Counted from the stretch's first letter, positions 1 to 13,132 are shown. The stretch: DNA of 64,000 bases from Thalassolituus hydrocarboniclasticus (GCF_025345565.1 NZ_CP054475.1:887501-951500); one strand, 5' to 3'. Notes: generated by a model not told the origin, from the sequence alone. Translations and numbers: made by a program.

Positions 1-1066
1 CTAGGCCAAGCGCCAGCAATGCGCTGCCTCCCAAGATGGCGTCGCCGGTGGTGCTCAGATAAACCAGTGCACCCGCCAGTGGCGCAGATACACAAGGGGA
101 TACCACCAGAGCAGAGAGAATGCCCATGATAAAGACGCTCAGCCACTGGCCGCCTTTCTGGTTCTGATTCAGCTGGTTCAGACGGTTACGCAGACCCGAT
201 GGCAGTTGCAACTCATACAGGCCAAACATGGCCAGTGCCAGCAGCACAAAGAGCACGGCAAACAGAATCAGTACCCAGGGGGTTTGCATCCAGGCCTGAA
301 TATTGGCTCCGGCACCGAGCAGGCCGACGGTCAGACCGGCGGCGGCATAGGTCAGGGCCATGCCGAGCACGTAGATGGATGAGAGGATAAAGCCACGGCT
401 GGCGGAGGTGTTCTTCTGGCCGAGAACAACCGTGGTCAGGATGGGCACCATCGGCAGCACGCAGGGGGTAAATGTCAGACCAAGACCGAGCAGGAAAAAC
501 AGCCCGACCACTGCGCCCCAGGAGCGGTTGCTGAACCAGCTGTCGGTATTGCTCTGTGAGCTGGTGCTGCCAGCGGTATCTGTCACCGTGTTGTTGCTGT
601 TCGCGGTGGCCAGAGTGTTTGCGGCTGCATCAATATCGGCTTGCGAGATGGTCAGGTAATAACGTTGTGGCGGATAGCACAGGCCGGCGTCGGCACAGCC
701 CTGATGATGCAATACCAGTTCGCCGGGCTGAAACCGGCTCAGGTCAAAGCGCGTATCCAGCTCACCATAAAACGCAGTGACCAGACCAAAGGCTTCGTCT
801 TCTTTCTCTTTACCCGCATGTGAGTAGTACACCGGGTCGGCCTTCAGCTCACCCTGCTGGATAAAGATGCGGTGCTTGTAGAGGTAATAGCCATCGGCGG
901 AATGCCAGCTGGCGTACAGCTGGCCGTTATCGATAAGAGTGGTCAGCGGAAAGGCCTGTTCGACCGGCAGGAAATCCGGCTCGTCGTTACCGGTCAGGCT
1001 GTCCAGCAAGCCAGCCTGCGCCGGCAGCCAGAACAGGGAAATACACAAGAGTAACCACTTCGCCAC
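1..1066 (-). CDS. dsbD: Thiol:disulfide interchange protein DsbD (5' part; 3' end off the window)
   Basis: DsbD passes electrons from cytoplasmic thioredoxin across the inner membrane to periplasmic oxidoreductases. I translated this by eye from the reverse strand; about 355 codons are present and the gene runs off the left edge. The start is GTG at 1066-1064, preceded by GGAGG with 6 nt spacing. A signal peptide covers residues 1-18 (MAKWLLLC..PAQA). The alpha domain has the pair C124/C130 (CADAGLC). A Ser/Thr/Asn-rich linker (about 150-180) leads into the membrane domain, with the channel cysteines C202 (TFTPCVLPMVP) and C323 (VVSPCVSAP). The C-terminal thioredoxin-like gamma domain would lie outside. 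It is followed upstream by ispB on the same strand with a 27-nt gap. In P. aeruginosa dsbD is next to aroQ, so its place here differs. Confidence 0.93.
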   Translation of the reverse strand, partial: MAKWLLLCISLFWLPAQAGLLDSLTGNDEPDFLPVEQAFPLTTLIDNGQLYASWHSADGYYLYKHRIFIQQGELKADPVYYSHAGKEKEDEAFGLVTAFYGELDTRFDLSRFQPGELVLHHQGCADAGLCYPPQRYYLTISQADIDAAANTLATANSNNTVTDTAGSTSSQSNTDSWFSNRSWGAVVGLFFLLGLGLTFTPCVLPMVPILTTVVLGQKNTSASRGFILSSIYVLGMALTYAAAGLTVGLLGAGANIQAWMQTPWVLILFAVLFVLLALAMFGLYELQLPSGLRNRLNQLNQNQKGGQWLSVFIMGILSALVVSPCVSAPLAGALVYLSTTGDAILGGSALLALGL

Positions 1067-1093
1067 AGATAACCTCCGGGTCATGTCTGTAAA

Positions 1094-2062
1094 TCAGGTA
1101 TTGCGCTTCACCGCCAGAAACGCCAGTGCACGCAGGGCCTCTTTGGCCTCTGAATCCGGCAAAAGTTGCAGATGCGACTGAGCGCGGTCGGCGCAGTCGT
1201 AGGCTTTCTGGCGGGTGTATTCCAGCGAGCCCAGTTCGCGCACGGCATTCAGTACGTCGGCCATATCGTCAAGACCGCCTTTGCGGATCGCTGAGCGGAT
1301 CAGGCTGCGCTGTTGTTCGTTACCATGTGCCATGGCGTGAATCAGCGGCAGGGTTGGCTTGCCTTCGGCCAGATCGTCGCCGACGTTTTTACCCATGGCT
1401 TCGGCATCGCCTTCGTAATCCAGAACATCGTCAATCAGCTGGAAGGCCATACCCAGTTCTTTACCATACTCCTGCATGGCATGGCTTTGTTCGGGAGTGC
1501 ATTGCAGCAGAGCGGCGGCTGCATGGGTTGAGGCTTCAAACAGCATCGCCGTTTTGCCGTGGATAACATCCATGTACTGCGCTTCGCTGGTGTCCGGATT
1601 CTTTACGTTGGTGAGCTGCAGAACTTCACCCTCGGCAATCACACAGGTGGCGTTGGACAGAATGTTCATGACCGGCAGTGAACCCAGTTCAACCATCATG
1701 GTAAAGGCACGGCTGTACAGGAAGTCACCGACCAGTACGCTGGGAGCGTTGCCCCATTTGGCATTGGCGGTCGGGTTGCCGCGGCGCATGTCGGAGGTAT
1801 CAACCACGTCATCGTGCAACAGGGTGGCGGTATGCAGGAACTCGATGACGGTCGCCAGTTTAACCGCGTTATCATCGCTGCGGCCAAAGGCCTTGGCGGT
1901 CATCAGTACCAGCAGCGGGCGGATACGCTTGCCACCGCTGCTGACGATGTAATCGGCGATCTTTTCAACCAAAGGAACGCGCGATGCCAGTTGGGTATGG
2001 ATCAGGCGATCCACCGCCTGAAATTCGTCGCCGACGACAGCGAGAATATCTTGTATCTGCAT
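1094..2062 (-). CDS. ispB: Octaprenyl (long-chain all-trans) diphosphate synthase
   Basis: Condenses isopentenyl diphosphate onto farnesyl diphosphate to make the ubiquinone side chain. 322 residues, the usual length. Both Asp-rich motifs are present: DDVVD at D84/D85/D88 and DDVLD at D210/D211/D214, plus the GGKRIRP substrate motif near residue 43. It is divergent from rplU-rpmA, the arrangement known in many gammaproteobacteria including E. coli. The side-chain length cannot be read from the sequence; octaprenyl or nonaprenyl are both possible. Ubiquinone use fits the coq7 gene at 32.7-33.4 kb. Confidence 0.95.
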   Translation of the reverse strand: MQIQDILAVVGDEFQAVDRLIHTQLASRVPLVEKIADYIVSSGGKRIRPLLVLMTAKAFGRSDDNAVKLATVIEFLHTATLLHDDVVDTSDMRRGNPTANAKWGNAPSVLVGDFLYSRAFTMMVELGSLPVMNILSNATCVIAEGEVLQLTNVKNPDTSEAQYMDVIHGKTAMLFEASTHAAAALLQCTPEQSHAMQEYGKELGMAFQLIDDVLDYEGDAEAMGKNVGDDLAEGKPTLPLIHAMAHGNEQQRSLIRSAIRKGGLDDMADVLNAVRELGSLEYTRQKAYDCADRAQSHLQLLPDSEAKEALRALAFLAVKRNT

Positions 2063-2461
2063 GAATTAAGGGCCTTATAAAAAACGGCGCTCGACTCCGG
2101 CGGAGCTTGCAGGCAGTACCGGAGCGGCTGAAGGCGTGCAGTGTAGCTATCTAGCCGAAGGCCTGACAACGATAGTGGGTGAAAAAGTCCGTTTTTGGCC
2201 CTGTAAAAGGTGTTTTTGCCGCTGAAAGCCGTGTTTGCTCCTGAATCCGTCGCCTCCTGCAGAGTGATCAGGCCGCTCTTTCCCGGTTGTTGTGTTTCCT
2301 TCGGGAATGCGTCTTGCGTCTGTTTGCAGGCTGGGGTATAGTCTCGCGCCCCGAAATTCTGCTCCCTGCCATATGGAAACCAGAGCGTTGCCAGTAGAAG
2401 CAGGTCGTGAAAGTAGCAGCCAAGTAAGTGCCCGTTTATGGGCTCATGTGGAGATTACAGT
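2063..2461. promoter_or_regulatory. Divergent ispB / rplU intergenic region
   Basis: This 399-nt gap separates two divergent genes and contains no convincing ORF. It holds a good plus-strand promoter for rplU (2314-2342), a weaker minus-strand candidate for ispB (-35 TTGTCA at 2169-2164, 18-nt spacer, -10 TACACT at 2145-2140), and a leader of about 110 nt before rplU. A short hairpin GCCC/GGGC (2430-2443) lies just ahead of the rplU ribosome binding site. I recognise no known ribosomal-protein leader fold here. Confidence 0.5.
2314..2342 (+). promoter_or_regulatory. Sigma70 promoter of rplU-rpmA
   Basis: -35 TTGCGT (2314-2319), 17-bp spacer, -10 TATAGT (2337-2342). Expected start near 2349, leaving a leader of about 110 nt before rplU. 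Strength and position fit a ribosomal protein operon. Confidence 0.6.
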
Positions 2462-2773
2462 ATGTACGCTGTAGTAGTAACTGGCGGTAAACAGTACCGT
2501 GTTGAAGAAGGCCAGACCCTGAAAGTTGAGAAACTGGAAATCGCTACCGGCGAATCCGTTGCTCTGGAAAAAGTTTTGCTGATCGGTAACGGCGATGACG
2601 TTAAGATCGGTGCTCCTGTTGTTGCAGGCGCTAAAGTGACTGCTGAAGTCGTTGCTCATGGTCGTCACAAGAAAGTGAAGATCCTGAAGTTCAAGCGTCG
2701 TAAGCACCACATGAAGCAAATGGGCCACCGTCAGTGGTTCACTGAACTGAAAATCACCAGCATCGCTGGCTAA
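2462..2773 (+). CDS. rplU: 50S ribosomal protein L21
   Basis: Structural protein of the large ribosomal subunit that contacts 23S rRNA. 103 residues, identical in length to E. coli L21. Recognised from [18 protein letters not shown] at the N-terminus and the basic [20 protein letters not shown] stretch near the C-terminus. I chose the ATG at 2462, preceded by GGAG with an 8-nt spacer, over an upstream in-frame ATG at 2438. It is the first gene of rplU-rpmA, 87 nt ahead of rpmA. Confidence 0.97.
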   Translation: MYAVVVTGGKQYRVEEGQTLKVEKLEIATGESVALEKVLLIGNGDDVKIGAPVVAGAKVTAEVVAHGRHKKVKILKFKRRKHHMKQMGHRQWFTELKITSIAG

Positions 2774-2860
2774 TTATCTGAATTAAGTCCGGGGTCCGTG
2801 CCGGTTTGCCAAACCGCCGCATCCGCAGTGTTGCAGTGACCCCAAAACAGGAGAAAAGCA

Positions 2861-3121
2861 ATGGCTCACAAAAAGGCTGGTGGTTCTACCCGTAACGGTC
2901 GTGATTCCGAGAGTAAACGCCTTGGTGTCAAACTGTTTGGTGGCCAGGCTGCAAAAGCAGGCAGCATCATCGTTCGTCAGCGTGGCACCCGTTTCCACGC
3001 TGGTACCAATGTTAAAGTTGGCCGTGACCACACTCTGTTTGCTACTGCAGACGGCGTTGTTACCTTCGAGGTAAAAGGTCCGGAAAACCGTAAGTTTGTA
3101 AGTATCGTTCCAGCCGCTTAA
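2861..3121 (+). CDS. rpmA: 50S ribosomal protein L27
   Basis: L27 contributes its N-terminal tail to the peptidyl transferase centre. 86 residues, starting [20 protein letters not shown], the classic family N-terminus without the cleavable extension found in Firmicutes. A strong AGGAG lies 8 nt before the ATG. Co-transcribed with rplU; a hairpin terminator follows before obgE. Confidence 0.98.
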   Translation: MAHKKAGGSTRNGRDSESKRLGVKLFGGQAAKAGSIIVRQRGTRFHAGTNVKVGRDHTLFATADGVVTFEVKGPENRKFVSIVPAA

Positions 3122-3140
3122 TCGCTGCACGACTTACCCG

Positions 3141-3186
3141 AGCGCCCTGGCTGCAAAGTTAACTTTGAAGTCAGGGCGTTTTTGTT
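3141..3186 (+). terminator. Hairpin terminator between rpmA and obgE
   Basis: Outer arms CGCCCTG (3143-3149) and CAGGGCG (3172-3178) enclose an inner perfect palindrome CAAAGTTAACTTTG (3153-3166); the outer stem is followed by TTTTTG. Because obgE has no obvious promoter of its own in the 20 nt left, partial read-through that sets the ribosomal protein/ObgE ratio is likely. Confidence 0.7.
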
Positions 3187-3205
3187 TGCATTCAAGAGGA
3201 TATAA

Positions 3206-4402
<1,197 letters not shown>

Positions 4403-4459
4403 TCGCGGCTAACCATAACGCTCGAAAGAGCAGTCGCAGAGAGCAACAGGCAGAAAGCA

Positions 4460-6498
<2,039 letters not shown>

Positions 6499-6537
6499 TC
6501 ATTAAGGGAAGGGACTGCTTTTTAAGCGGTACCCTTG

Positions 6538-6566
6538 TTGACACTGGGGCGGGATGTCTGGATAAT
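6538..6566 (+). promoter_or_regulatory. Sigma70 promoter of rpsT
   Basis: -35 TTGACA (6538-6543, consensus), 17-bp spacer, -10 GATAAT (6561-6566). The GC-rich stretch right after it would be the discriminator. Predicted start near 6573, giving a 42-nt leader before the rpsT GTG. Confidence 0.7.
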
Positions 6567-6614
6567 CCCGGCCCTCTTAGATTTGATTGATAAACCAATT
6601 TTGAGGAGCCGACT

Positions 6615-6881
6615 GTGGCAAATTCCGCTGGTTCTCGTAAACGCGCCCGTCAGGCTATCAAACGTCGTGCTCGTACTGTAGCTCTGCGCTCAATGGTGCG
6701 TACTTACATTAAGAAAGTACACGCTGCTGTTGCGACTAACGACTATGACCAAGCCCAGGCTGCGTTTACTAAGACTCAACCTTACATCGACAAAATGGTG
6801 AACAAAGGTATTCTGCACAAGAATACTGCTGGACGTATCAAGAGTCGTCTGAATGCTAAGGTTTTCGCACTGAAAGGTTAA
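6615..6881 (+). CDS. rpsT: 30S ribosomal protein S20
   Basis: Binds 16S rRNA early in 30S assembly. 88 residues, very Lys/Arg/Ala-rich (MANSAGSRKRARQAIKRR; ending NKGILHKNTAGRIKSRL). The start codon is GTG at 6615, with GAGGAG 9 nt upstream. rpsT in E. coli starts with UUG and is autoregulated through it; a GTG here may serve the same purpose (inference). It has its own promoter and terminator, and lies in the conserved rpsT-murJ-ribF-ileS order. Confidence 0.97.
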   Translation: MANSAGSRKRARQAIKRRARTVALRSMVRTYIKKVHAAVATNDYDQAQAAFTKTQPYIDKMVNKGILHKNTAGRIKSRLNAKVFALKG

Positions 6882-6908
6882 TCTCTGATTAACGTTCCGG
6901 TTCGGACG

Positions 6909-6936
6909 AAAAACCCGCTTTTGCGGGTTTTTTTGT
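6909..6936 (+). terminator. Rho-independent terminator of rpsT
   Basis: Arms AAACCCGC (6911-6918) and GCGGGTTT (6923-6930) with a TTTT loop, followed by a T run (6928-6935). It ends the monocistronic rpsT transcript. Confidence 0.85.
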
Positions 6937-7049
6937 TTCTGTCGTTTGCTGCGCGGATAGTGTCAGGCGCTGGCTGACTTTCCTGCAGGCTTTCCTGCAG
7001 ACTTTCCGGTGTAGCTGCGTATGATACGCGCAGGTAAATGGAGACTCGT

Positions 7050-8633
7050 ATGACGCAACCGCAAGACCCTACTCCCGCCGAACAGAAGCCAGCCGGTAAA
7101 GGTCTGGGCCTGCTGCGTTCGTCGTCGATTGTCAGTCTGATGACGCTGCTCAGTAGGGTGCTGGGGCTGATCCGTGATGTGGTGGTGGCGCAGTATTTTG
7201 GTGCCCGCGCCGATGCTTTTTTTGTTGCGTTCAAAATTCCTAATTTCTTCCGCCGTCTGTTTGCCGAAGGGGCTTTCTCTGTCGCTTTTGTGCCGGTGCT
7301 GAGCGAATACCGCCGCCTGCGGCCGCTGGAAGAAGTGCAGCTGCTGATTGCCCGTACTTCCGGTGTGCTGGGAACTGCGCTGCTGGCGGTGACACTGCTG
7401 GCGCTGTTGTTTGCGGATTATCTGCCCTGGATTTTTGCGCCGGGCTTTCGCAGTGATCCGGAAAAATTTGCCTTAACCGCCGATCTGCTGCGTATCACTT
7501 TCCCTTATCTGTTGTTTATTTCACTCACGGCCTTTGCTTCCAGTGTGCTGAACAGTTACGGCCGTTTCGCGGTACCGGCCTTTACGCCAGTGTTGCTGAA
7601 TCTGTGCATGATTTTCGCCACGCTGGTGATGACCGACTGGTTTGAAGAGCCGTTGTTTGCGCTGGCCTGGGGCGTGTGTCTGGCCGGTCTGGTGCAGCTG
7701 GTATTTCAGCTGCCGTTTGTGGCGCGGCTGGGGCTGCTGGTGCGCCCGCAATATCAGCCCAAAGATGAAGGCGTTAAGCGTATCGGCAGTCTGATGGTGC
7801 CGGCGCTGTTTGGTGTATCGGTCAGTCAGATCAATCTGCTGCTGGATACTCTGCTGGCGTCTTTTCTGGAAAGCGGCTCGGTGAGCTGGCTGTATTACTC
7901 CGACCGCCTGAACAACCTGCCGCTGGGTGTTTTTGCTATCGCTATCGGCGTGGTGATTCTGCCGGCGTTGTCGGGCCGTCATGCCGCGGATGAAAAAGAC
8001 AGCTTTTCCCGTACCCTCGACTGGGCGGTACGTATGGTATTTCTGATTGCCCTGCCGGCCGCGCTGGCGCTGGTGCTGCTGGCGACGCCGCTGATGTCGA
8101 CCATCTTCTTCCATGGGGAAGTGACGGCCTACGATGTCGGCATGATGAGCCTGAGCCTGCAGGCTTACGGCAGTGGTTTGCTGGCCTTTATGATGATTAA
8201 GGTGCTGGCGCCGGGCTATTACGCCCGTCAGGATACGAAAACCCCGGTAAAAATCGGTATTCAGGCGATGGTGGTGAATATGGTGCTGAACCTGATTCTG
8301 GTTTTCCCGTTCGCTCATGCGGGTCTGGCGCTGGCGACCTCGCTGTCGGCCTATTTTAACGTCTATATGCTGTACCGCGGCCTGCGTAAGCAGGGGGTCT
8401 ATCAGCCGCAGGCCGGGTGGTGGTCTTTTGCCGGTAAGTTAGCACTGGCCAATGGCGCACTGGCGGCACTCATGTGGTGGTTGATGGGGCCGGCGCAGAG
8501 CTGGCTGGAATGGTCGCCTTCACTGCGTGCCGGCTGGATGGCGCTGATCGTTGTCTCCGGCATTGCTCTGTATTTTTCTTTGCTGATTGCAGCAGGCCTG
8601 CGTTTGCGTCACCTGCGTGGCGAAGTTTTCTGA
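7050..8633 (+). CDS. murJ: Lipid II flippase MurJ
   Basis: Flips lipid II from the cytoplasmic to the periplasmic face of the inner membrane during peptidoglycan synthesis. 527 residues from the ATG at 7050, which has GGAG 6 nt upstream; an in-frame ATG at 7038 has no ribosome binding site. Family signature near the N-terminus: SRVLGLIRDVVVAQYFGARADAFFVAF split over residues 34-60, then KIPNFFRRLFAEGAFSVAF. About 14 hydrophobic segments follow. It precedes ribF by 86 nt, as in many gammaproteobacteria. Confidence 0.96.
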   Translation: MTQPQDPTPAEQKPAGKGLGLLRSSSIVSLMTLLSRVLGLIRDVVVAQYFGARADAFFVAFKIPNFFRRLFAEGAFSVAFVPVLSEYRRLRPLEEVQLLIARTSGVLGTALLAVTLLALLFADYLPWIFAPGFRSDPEKFALTADLLRITFPYLLFISLTAFASSVLNSYGRFAVPAFTPVLLNLCMIFATLVMTDWFEEPLFALAWGVCLAGLVQLVFQLPFVARLGLLVRPQYQPKDEGVKRIGSLMVPALFGVSVSQINLLLDTLLASFLESGSVSWLYYSDRLNNLPLGVFAIAIGVVILPALSGRHAADEKDSFSRTLDWAVRMVFLIALPAALALVLLATPLMSTIFFHGEVTAYDVGMMSLSLQAYGSGLLAFMMIKVLAPGYYARQDTKTPVKIGIQAMVVNMVLNLILVFPFAHAGLALATSLSAYFNVYMLYRGLRKQGVYQPQAGWWSFAGKLALANGALAALMWWLMGPAQSWLEWSPSLRAGWMALIVVSGIALYFSLLIAAGLRLRHLRGEVF

Positions 8634-8719
8634 AATGACACGGCTGGCCAAATGGCTGTTCCCTGAGCAGTCATTTGGCTATAATCCGGCCCTTTGTATT
8701 CGGCGGGTAGTGGTTGTAG

Positions 8720-9673
8720 ATGCGCTTATTGCGTGGGCTTCATAACATTCCGGAAGACTTCAGCGGTTGTGCGGTTACGATCGGTAATTTCGATGGCCTG
8801 CATCTTGGCCATCAGGGGATTCTGCGTGCGCTTAAAGCGGTCGCGCAGCAACACTCGGTGCCAACGCTGGTGATGTTGTTTGAGCCCCAGCCGAAGGAGT
8901 TTTTTGCGCCTCAGGTGGCACCACCACGTCTGGCTAACCTGCGTGAGAAGCTGCAGGATCTCGCCGCTCAGGGCGTGGATTATGTACTTTGCCTGCCGTT
9001 TAACCAGACGCTGCGCTCTATGCCGGCGGATGCCTTTATCCGCGATATTCTGATTTCTGCCTTAGGCGTTAAACACCTGATTGTTGGTGATGATTTCCGC
9101 TTTGGTTGTGACCGCAGCGGCGATTATCAGGCACTGGCTGCTGCCGGGCAGGAGCATGGTTTCCGTGTGCAGGATACTTCCACCTTTGAGGTGGATGGCG
9201 AGCGGGTCAGCAGCACCCGGGTACGCAGTGAGCTGGCCGCGAATAATCTGGCGCGTGTCGCGCATCTGCTCGGGCACCCGTACCGCATGTCGGGCCGGGT
9301 CGCCTTTGGCCGTCAGCTGGGCCGTATGCTGGATACTCCAACGGCCAATGTGATGGTGCGGCGCAGTAAATTACCGCTCAGTGGTGTGTTTGCGGTGTGC
9401 GCTATTGATGAGGCGACAGGGCAGAAATATCAGGGCGTGGCCAATTGTGGTGTGAAGCCCACCATCAGCGGAGAGCCTGAACCTTCGCTGGAAGTACACC
9501 TGCTGGATTTTCAGGGCGATCTCTACCACCGCCATTTAGCGGTGGAGTTTTTACATAAAATCCGCGAAGAACAGAAATTTTCTGGTCTGGATGAACTAAA
9601 GCAGGCCATTGCGGCCGATAAAACAGCGGCCAGACATTATTTTGCCGCTTTGCCCGATTCATCCCGATTTTGA
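8720..9673 (+). CDS. ribF: Bifunctional riboflavin kinase / FAD synthetase
   Basis: Makes FMN and FAD from riboflavin. 317 residues. The N-terminal nucleotidyltransferase domain shows [13 protein letters not shown] (residues about 20-32, HxGH type) and the later SSTRVR motif. The C-terminal riboflavin kinase domain starts around residue 185 with [20 protein letters not shown] and the flavin-site KPT (VKPTISG). It is the first of the ribF-ileS-lspA-fkpB-ispH run; the gap to ileS is 34 nt. Confidence 0.96.
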   Translation: MRLLRGLHNIPEDFSGCAVTIGNFDGLHLGHQGILRALKAVAQQHSVPTLVMLFEPQPKEFFAPQVAPPRLANLREKLQDLAAQGVDYVLCLPFNQTLRSMPADAFIRDILISALGVKHLIVGDDFRFGCDRSGDYQALAAAGQEHGFRVQDTSTFEVDGERVSSTRVRSELAANNLARVAHLLGHPYRMSGRVAFGRQLGRMLDTPTANVMVRRSKLPLSGVFAVCAIDEATGQKYQGVANCGVKPTISGEPEPSLEVHLLDFQGDLYHRHLAVEFLHKIREEQKFSGLDELKQAIAADKTAARHYFAALPDSSRF

Positions 9674-9707
9674 ACCGAATTCAGACTTTCAGAAAAGTGA
9701 CGCAGCT

Positions 9708-12599
9708 ATGAACGATAAAGTGGAAAGCCAATATAAAGCGACGCTGAATTTGCCCGATACCGACTTCCCGATGCGCGGAAATCTGGCACAGCGTGAACCG
9801 GAAATGCTCGCCCGTTGGGAGCAGATTGGCCTGTACCAGAAAATTCGTGAAGCCCGTGCCGGACGTGATCAGTTTATTCTGCATGATGGCCCGCCGTACG
9901 CGAACGGCAAGATTCATATCGGTCATGCGGTGAATAAAATTCTGAAAGACGTGATTGTAAAATCACAGACGCTCAGCGGCAAAGACTCGCCTTATGTTCC
10001 GGGCTGGGACTGTCACGGTCTGCCGATTGAATTAAAAGTGGAAGAAAAAGTCGGCAAAGTTGGCGTGAATGTCAGCGCCAGCGAATTCCGCAAGCACTGC
10101 CGTGAGTATGCGGCCGAGCAGGTTGATGGCCAGCGCGCCGATTTTAAACGCCTGATGGTTCTGGGTGACTGGGAAAACCCGTACCTGACCATGGATTTTA
10201 AATTCGAAGCCAACATCATCCGTACGCTGGGTAAAATCATCGATAACGGTCACCTGCACAAAGGTTTTAAGCCGGTTAACTGGTGTTCTGACTGTGGTTC
10301 TGCGCTGGCTGAAGCCGAGGTGGAATATCAGGACAAACAGTCCATCGCCATCGACGTTAAGTTTGAATTTTGTGACCGACATGCGATTAAAGAAGCGTTT
10401 GGGCTTACTCCTAGTGATGGATGTCCCGTTTCACTCGTTATTTGGACCACCACTCCGTGGACTTTACCTGCGAATGAGGCAGTCTCCGTCAACCCTATTC
10501 TGGATTATTCACTGTTACTGCTGAAACAGCAAAACGAGTATTTGATCCTAGCTTCGGACTTGGTAGATGACGCTATCAATCGTTATGGTTTAGCTTTAGA
10601 TGAGATTGAAGTTGTTGCTACCGTTCTTGGTGAAGCGTTTTCTCGGTCATCAAAAGAGTGGCCTGCATGTGCATATGTTAAGCATCCATTTATGTTGGAT
10701 CAGAATGGTTCTGTGAAGCGGGTCCCTGTTATTTCTGGTGAGCATGTTACTGCAGATTCAGGTACTGGCTGTGTTCATACGGCACCAATGCACGGTGTCG
10801 ATGACTTCGTTGTTGCTAGCATGTATGGCATTGGCTCTCATGAACTACTTGTTGATGCTCAAGGCAATTTTATCGCTAATGACGAACTGGATCGCTTGGA
10901 GCTTACCGGCCTGAGCACCGCAGATAAAGGTAATTTCCGTGTCCTGGGTTTGCTGGCTGAAAAAGGTGCTTTGCTGAAAAAAGCGAAAATTACCCACAGC
11001 TATCCGCATTGCTGGCGCCATAAAACGCCGATTATTTTCCGCGCCACACCGCAGTGGTTTATCAGCATGAATCAGGCAGGGCTGCTGACTCAGGCGATGC
11101 ACGAAGTGGAAAATACCGTTGAGTGGCGTCCGGGCTGGGGGAAAGCCCGTATCGAAAGCATGATGACCGATCGTCCTGACTGGTGTATTTCCCGTCAGCG
11201 TACCTGGGGCGTGCCGATTGCGTTGTTTGTGCATAAAGAGACCAGCGCACTGCATCCGGATTCTGCAGCATTAATCGAAAAAGTGGCTCTGAAAGTGGAA
11301 CAGCAAGGCATTGATGCCTGGTTCGAACTCGAAGCTGCTGAGCTGTTAGGTGCTGACGCAGAAGACTATGTAAAAGTCACTGATACGCTGGATGTATGGT
11401 TCGATTCCGGTGTTACGCATACCGCTGTATTGCGTGAGCGTGATGGTCTGAAATTCCCGGCAGAAATGTATCTGGAAGGTTCGGATCAACATCGTGGCTG
11501 GTTCCAGAGTTCTTTGCTGACCAGTGTCGCCGTGTACGGTGAAGCGCCATATAAAACTGTGCTTACCCATGGTTTTACTGTGGATGGTGAAGGCCGCAAG
11601 ATGTCGAAATCGCTGGGCAATACAGTGGAACCGCAGGAAGTTATCAACGAGCTGGGTGGTGATATTCTGCGCTGGTGGGTTGCCGATACCGATTACAGCG
11701 GTGAGATGACGGTTTCCAAAGAAATTCTGAAACGCAATGCCGATGCCTATCGCCGCGTGCGTAATACCTGTCGTTTCCTGCTGGCCAATATTAATGGTTT
11801 TAACCCGCAGACCGACATGGTTGCCGGTAACGAGCTGCTGCCGCTGGATGCCTGGATGGTGGATTACACCCGTCAGCTGCAGGACAAAGTGATCGGTTTT
11901 TATCACAACTATGATTTTAAAGGCCTGACCAAAACACTGATGAATTTCTGCGTCAGCGAGCTCGGTGGTTTTTATCTGGACGTGATTAAAGACCGTCAGT
12001 ACACCTGCAAAGCCGATGGTCTGCCACGCCGCAGTGCGCAGACGGCTCTGTACCACGTGCTGGAAGCAATGAGCCGCTGGATTGCTCCGGTTCTGTCATT
12101 TACTGCAGAAGAAATCTGGAGCTGCCTGGCCGGTGAGCGTGAGGAGTCGGTTATGCTGGCCGAATGGTACAACGCTTTCCCGGATACCGGCGCCAGCACC
12201 TTTGATGATGCGTTCTGGGCCGATATTATCGCTGCCAAAATTGCAGTGAACGGCGTACTGGAAAAAGCCCGTACCGATAAAGTGATCGGTGCCAGTTTGA
12301 GTGCTGAAGTAGAACTCTATGCTCAGCCAGAACTGAAAGCTCAGCTGGAAAAACTGGGTGATGAGCTGCGTTTTGTGCTCATTACTTCCGGTGTTCAGGT
12401 ATTGGATTTCAATGCTGCAGCCGGTGTTGAAACCGAACTGACAGGTTTGCGTGTACAGGTTAAAGCATCGCAGCATGAAAAGTGCGAACGCTGCTGGCAT
12501 CACAGCGACGATATTGGTCAGAATGTTCAGCACCCGACCTTGTGTGGCCGTTGTGTGGAAAACGTGGAGGGCGATGGTGAAGTCCGTCGTTTTGCATAA
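9708..12599 (+). CDS. ileS: Isoleucyl-tRNA synthetase
   Basis: Class Ia synthetase that charges tRNA-Ile and hydrolyses mischarged Val-tRNA-Ile. 963 residues from the ATG at 9708; the longer reading frame to 9609 overlaps ribF and lacks homology. HIGH motif at 70-73, KMSKS at 631-635, C-terminal zinc cysteines C926/C929 and C946/C949. The CP1 editing domain carries [11 protein letters not shown] and [10 protein letters not shown]; the His and the second Asp match editing residues H333/D342 of E. coli. The segment about 10365-10900 (residues about 220-398) has markedly different codon use while the frame stays open (see separate entry). The stop codon is directly followed by the lspA ATG. Confidence 0.97.
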   Translation: MNDKVESQYKATLNLPDTDFPMRGNLAQREPEMLARWEQIGLYQKIREARAGRDQFILHDGPPYANGKIHIGHAVNKILKDVIVKSQTLSGKDSPYVPGWDCHGLPIELKVEEKVGKVGVNVSASEFRKHCREYAAEQVDGQRADFKRLMVLGDWENPYLTMDFKFEANIIRTLGKIIDNGHLHKGFKPVNWCSDCGSALAEAEVEYQDKQSIAIDVKFEFCDRHAIKEAFGLTPSDGCPVSLVIWTTTPWTLPANEAVSVNPILDYSLLLLKQQNEYLILASDLVDDAINRYGLALDEIEVVATVLGEAFSRSSKEWPACAYVKHPFMLDQNGSVKRVPVISGEHVTADSGTGCVHTAPMHGVDDFVVASMYGIGSHELLVDAQGNFIANDELDRLELTGLSTADKGNFRVLGLLAEKGALLKKAKITHSYPHCWRHKTPIIFRATPQWFISMNQAGLLTQAMHEVENTVEWRPGWGKARIESMMTDRPDWCISRQRTWGVPIALFVHKETSALHPDSAALIEKVALKVEQQGIDAWFELEAAELLGADAEDYVKVTDTLDVWFDSGVTHTAVLRERDGLKFPAEMYLEGSDQHRGWFQSSLLTSVAVYGEAPYKTVLTHGFTVDGEGRKMSKSLGNTVEPQEVINELGGDILRWWVADTDYSGEMTVSKEILKRNADAYRRVRNTCRFLLANINGFNPQTDMVAGNELLPLDAWMVDYTRQLQDKVIGFYHNYDFKGLTKTLMNFCVSELGGFYLDVIKDRQYTCKADGLPRRSAQTALYHVLEAMSRWIAPVLSFTAEEIWSCLAGEREESVMLAEWYNAFPDTGASTFDDAFWADIIAAKIAVNGVLEKARTDKVIGASLSAEVELYAQPELKAQLEKLGDELRFVLITSGVQVLDFNAAAGVETELTGLRVQVKASQHEKCERCWHHSDDIGQNVQHPTLCGRCVENVEGDGEVRRFA
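10365..10900 (+). other. Segment of ileS with atypical codon usage (CP1 editing domain)
   Basis: Within ileS, about 530 bp switch abruptly to A/T-ending codons (CTT, TTA, CTA, TTG for Leu; CCT, CCA for Pro; TCA, TCT for Ser; GTT, GCT) while both flanks use mainly CTG, CCG, GCC/GCG. The borders fall near 10365 and 10900 and coincide with the CP1 editing domain. The reading frame is intact and the key editing residues are present. I read this as an intragenic replacement by homologous recombination from another species. Confidence 0.65.
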
Positions 12600-13106
12600 A
12601 TGCCGAACACTCAACAATCCCGTTCAGCATTAATCTGGCTTTGGTTGGCACTGGCGGTATTCGTACTGGATATCGCTACCAAACAGCTGGCCGAAATGAT
12701 GCTGACGTATGGCCGCCCGGTATATTTATTACCTGTACTGGATTTTACCCTGCTGTATAACCGTGGGGCGGCCTTCAGTTTTCTCGCTGATGAGTCTGGC
12801 TGGCAACGCTGGTTTTTTACCGCTGTTTCACTTGGCGTGAGTGTCATGCTGATTGTCTGGCTGAAACGTTTGCCGCGAACACAAATCTGGATGCCGGTTG
12901 CGCTGGCGCTGATTTTAGGCGGTGCTCTGGGCAATTTATTTGATCGTCTGGTGTATGGTCATGTGATCGATTTTATTTCCGTACATTGGGATCGTTCGTA
13001 TTTTCCGGCTTTTAATCTGGCTGACTCGGCAATTACCGTCGGTGCTGTGATGATGGCATTGGATGTTGTGCGCGAGTCCTGGCAGGAACGTCGTCAGGCT
13101 TCCTGA
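12600..13106 (+). CDS. lspA: Lipoprotein signal peptidase (signal peptidase II)
   Basis: Aspartyl protease of the inner membrane that cleaves prolipoprotein signal peptides. 168 residues, four hydrophobic segments. Catalytic Asp candidates are D124 (HVIDFI) and D142 (FNLADSAI); YNRGAAFSFL and GNLFDR are further family motifs. Its ATG abuts the ileS stop (TAAATG), so translational coupling is expected. BamD at 26.3-27.1 kb is one predicted substrate in this window. Confidence 0.96.
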   Translation: MPNTQQSRSALIWLWLALAVFVLDIATKQLAEMMLTYGRPVYLLPVLDFTLLYNRGAAFSFLADESGWQRWFFTAVSLGVSVMLIVWLKRLPRTQIWMPVALALILGGALGNLFDRLVYGHVIDFISVHWDRSYFPAFNLADSAITVGAVMMALDVVRESWQERRQAS

Positions 13107-13132
13107 AATCTTGTTTTTATTGAGTAGTTATT

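Noticed and set aside
6977-7007. Short tandem repeat CTTTCCTGCAG before murJ
   Set aside because: Two and a half copies of about 12 bp; too short and too weak to interpret.
7521-8318. 265-codon open frame opposite murJ
   Set aside because: Extremely His/Gln/Arg-rich composition typical of an antisense reading of a membrane protein gene.
10365-10900. Frameshift or pseudogene in ileS
   Set aside because: Codon use changes but the frame stays open and the editing-domain motifs are present on both sides.
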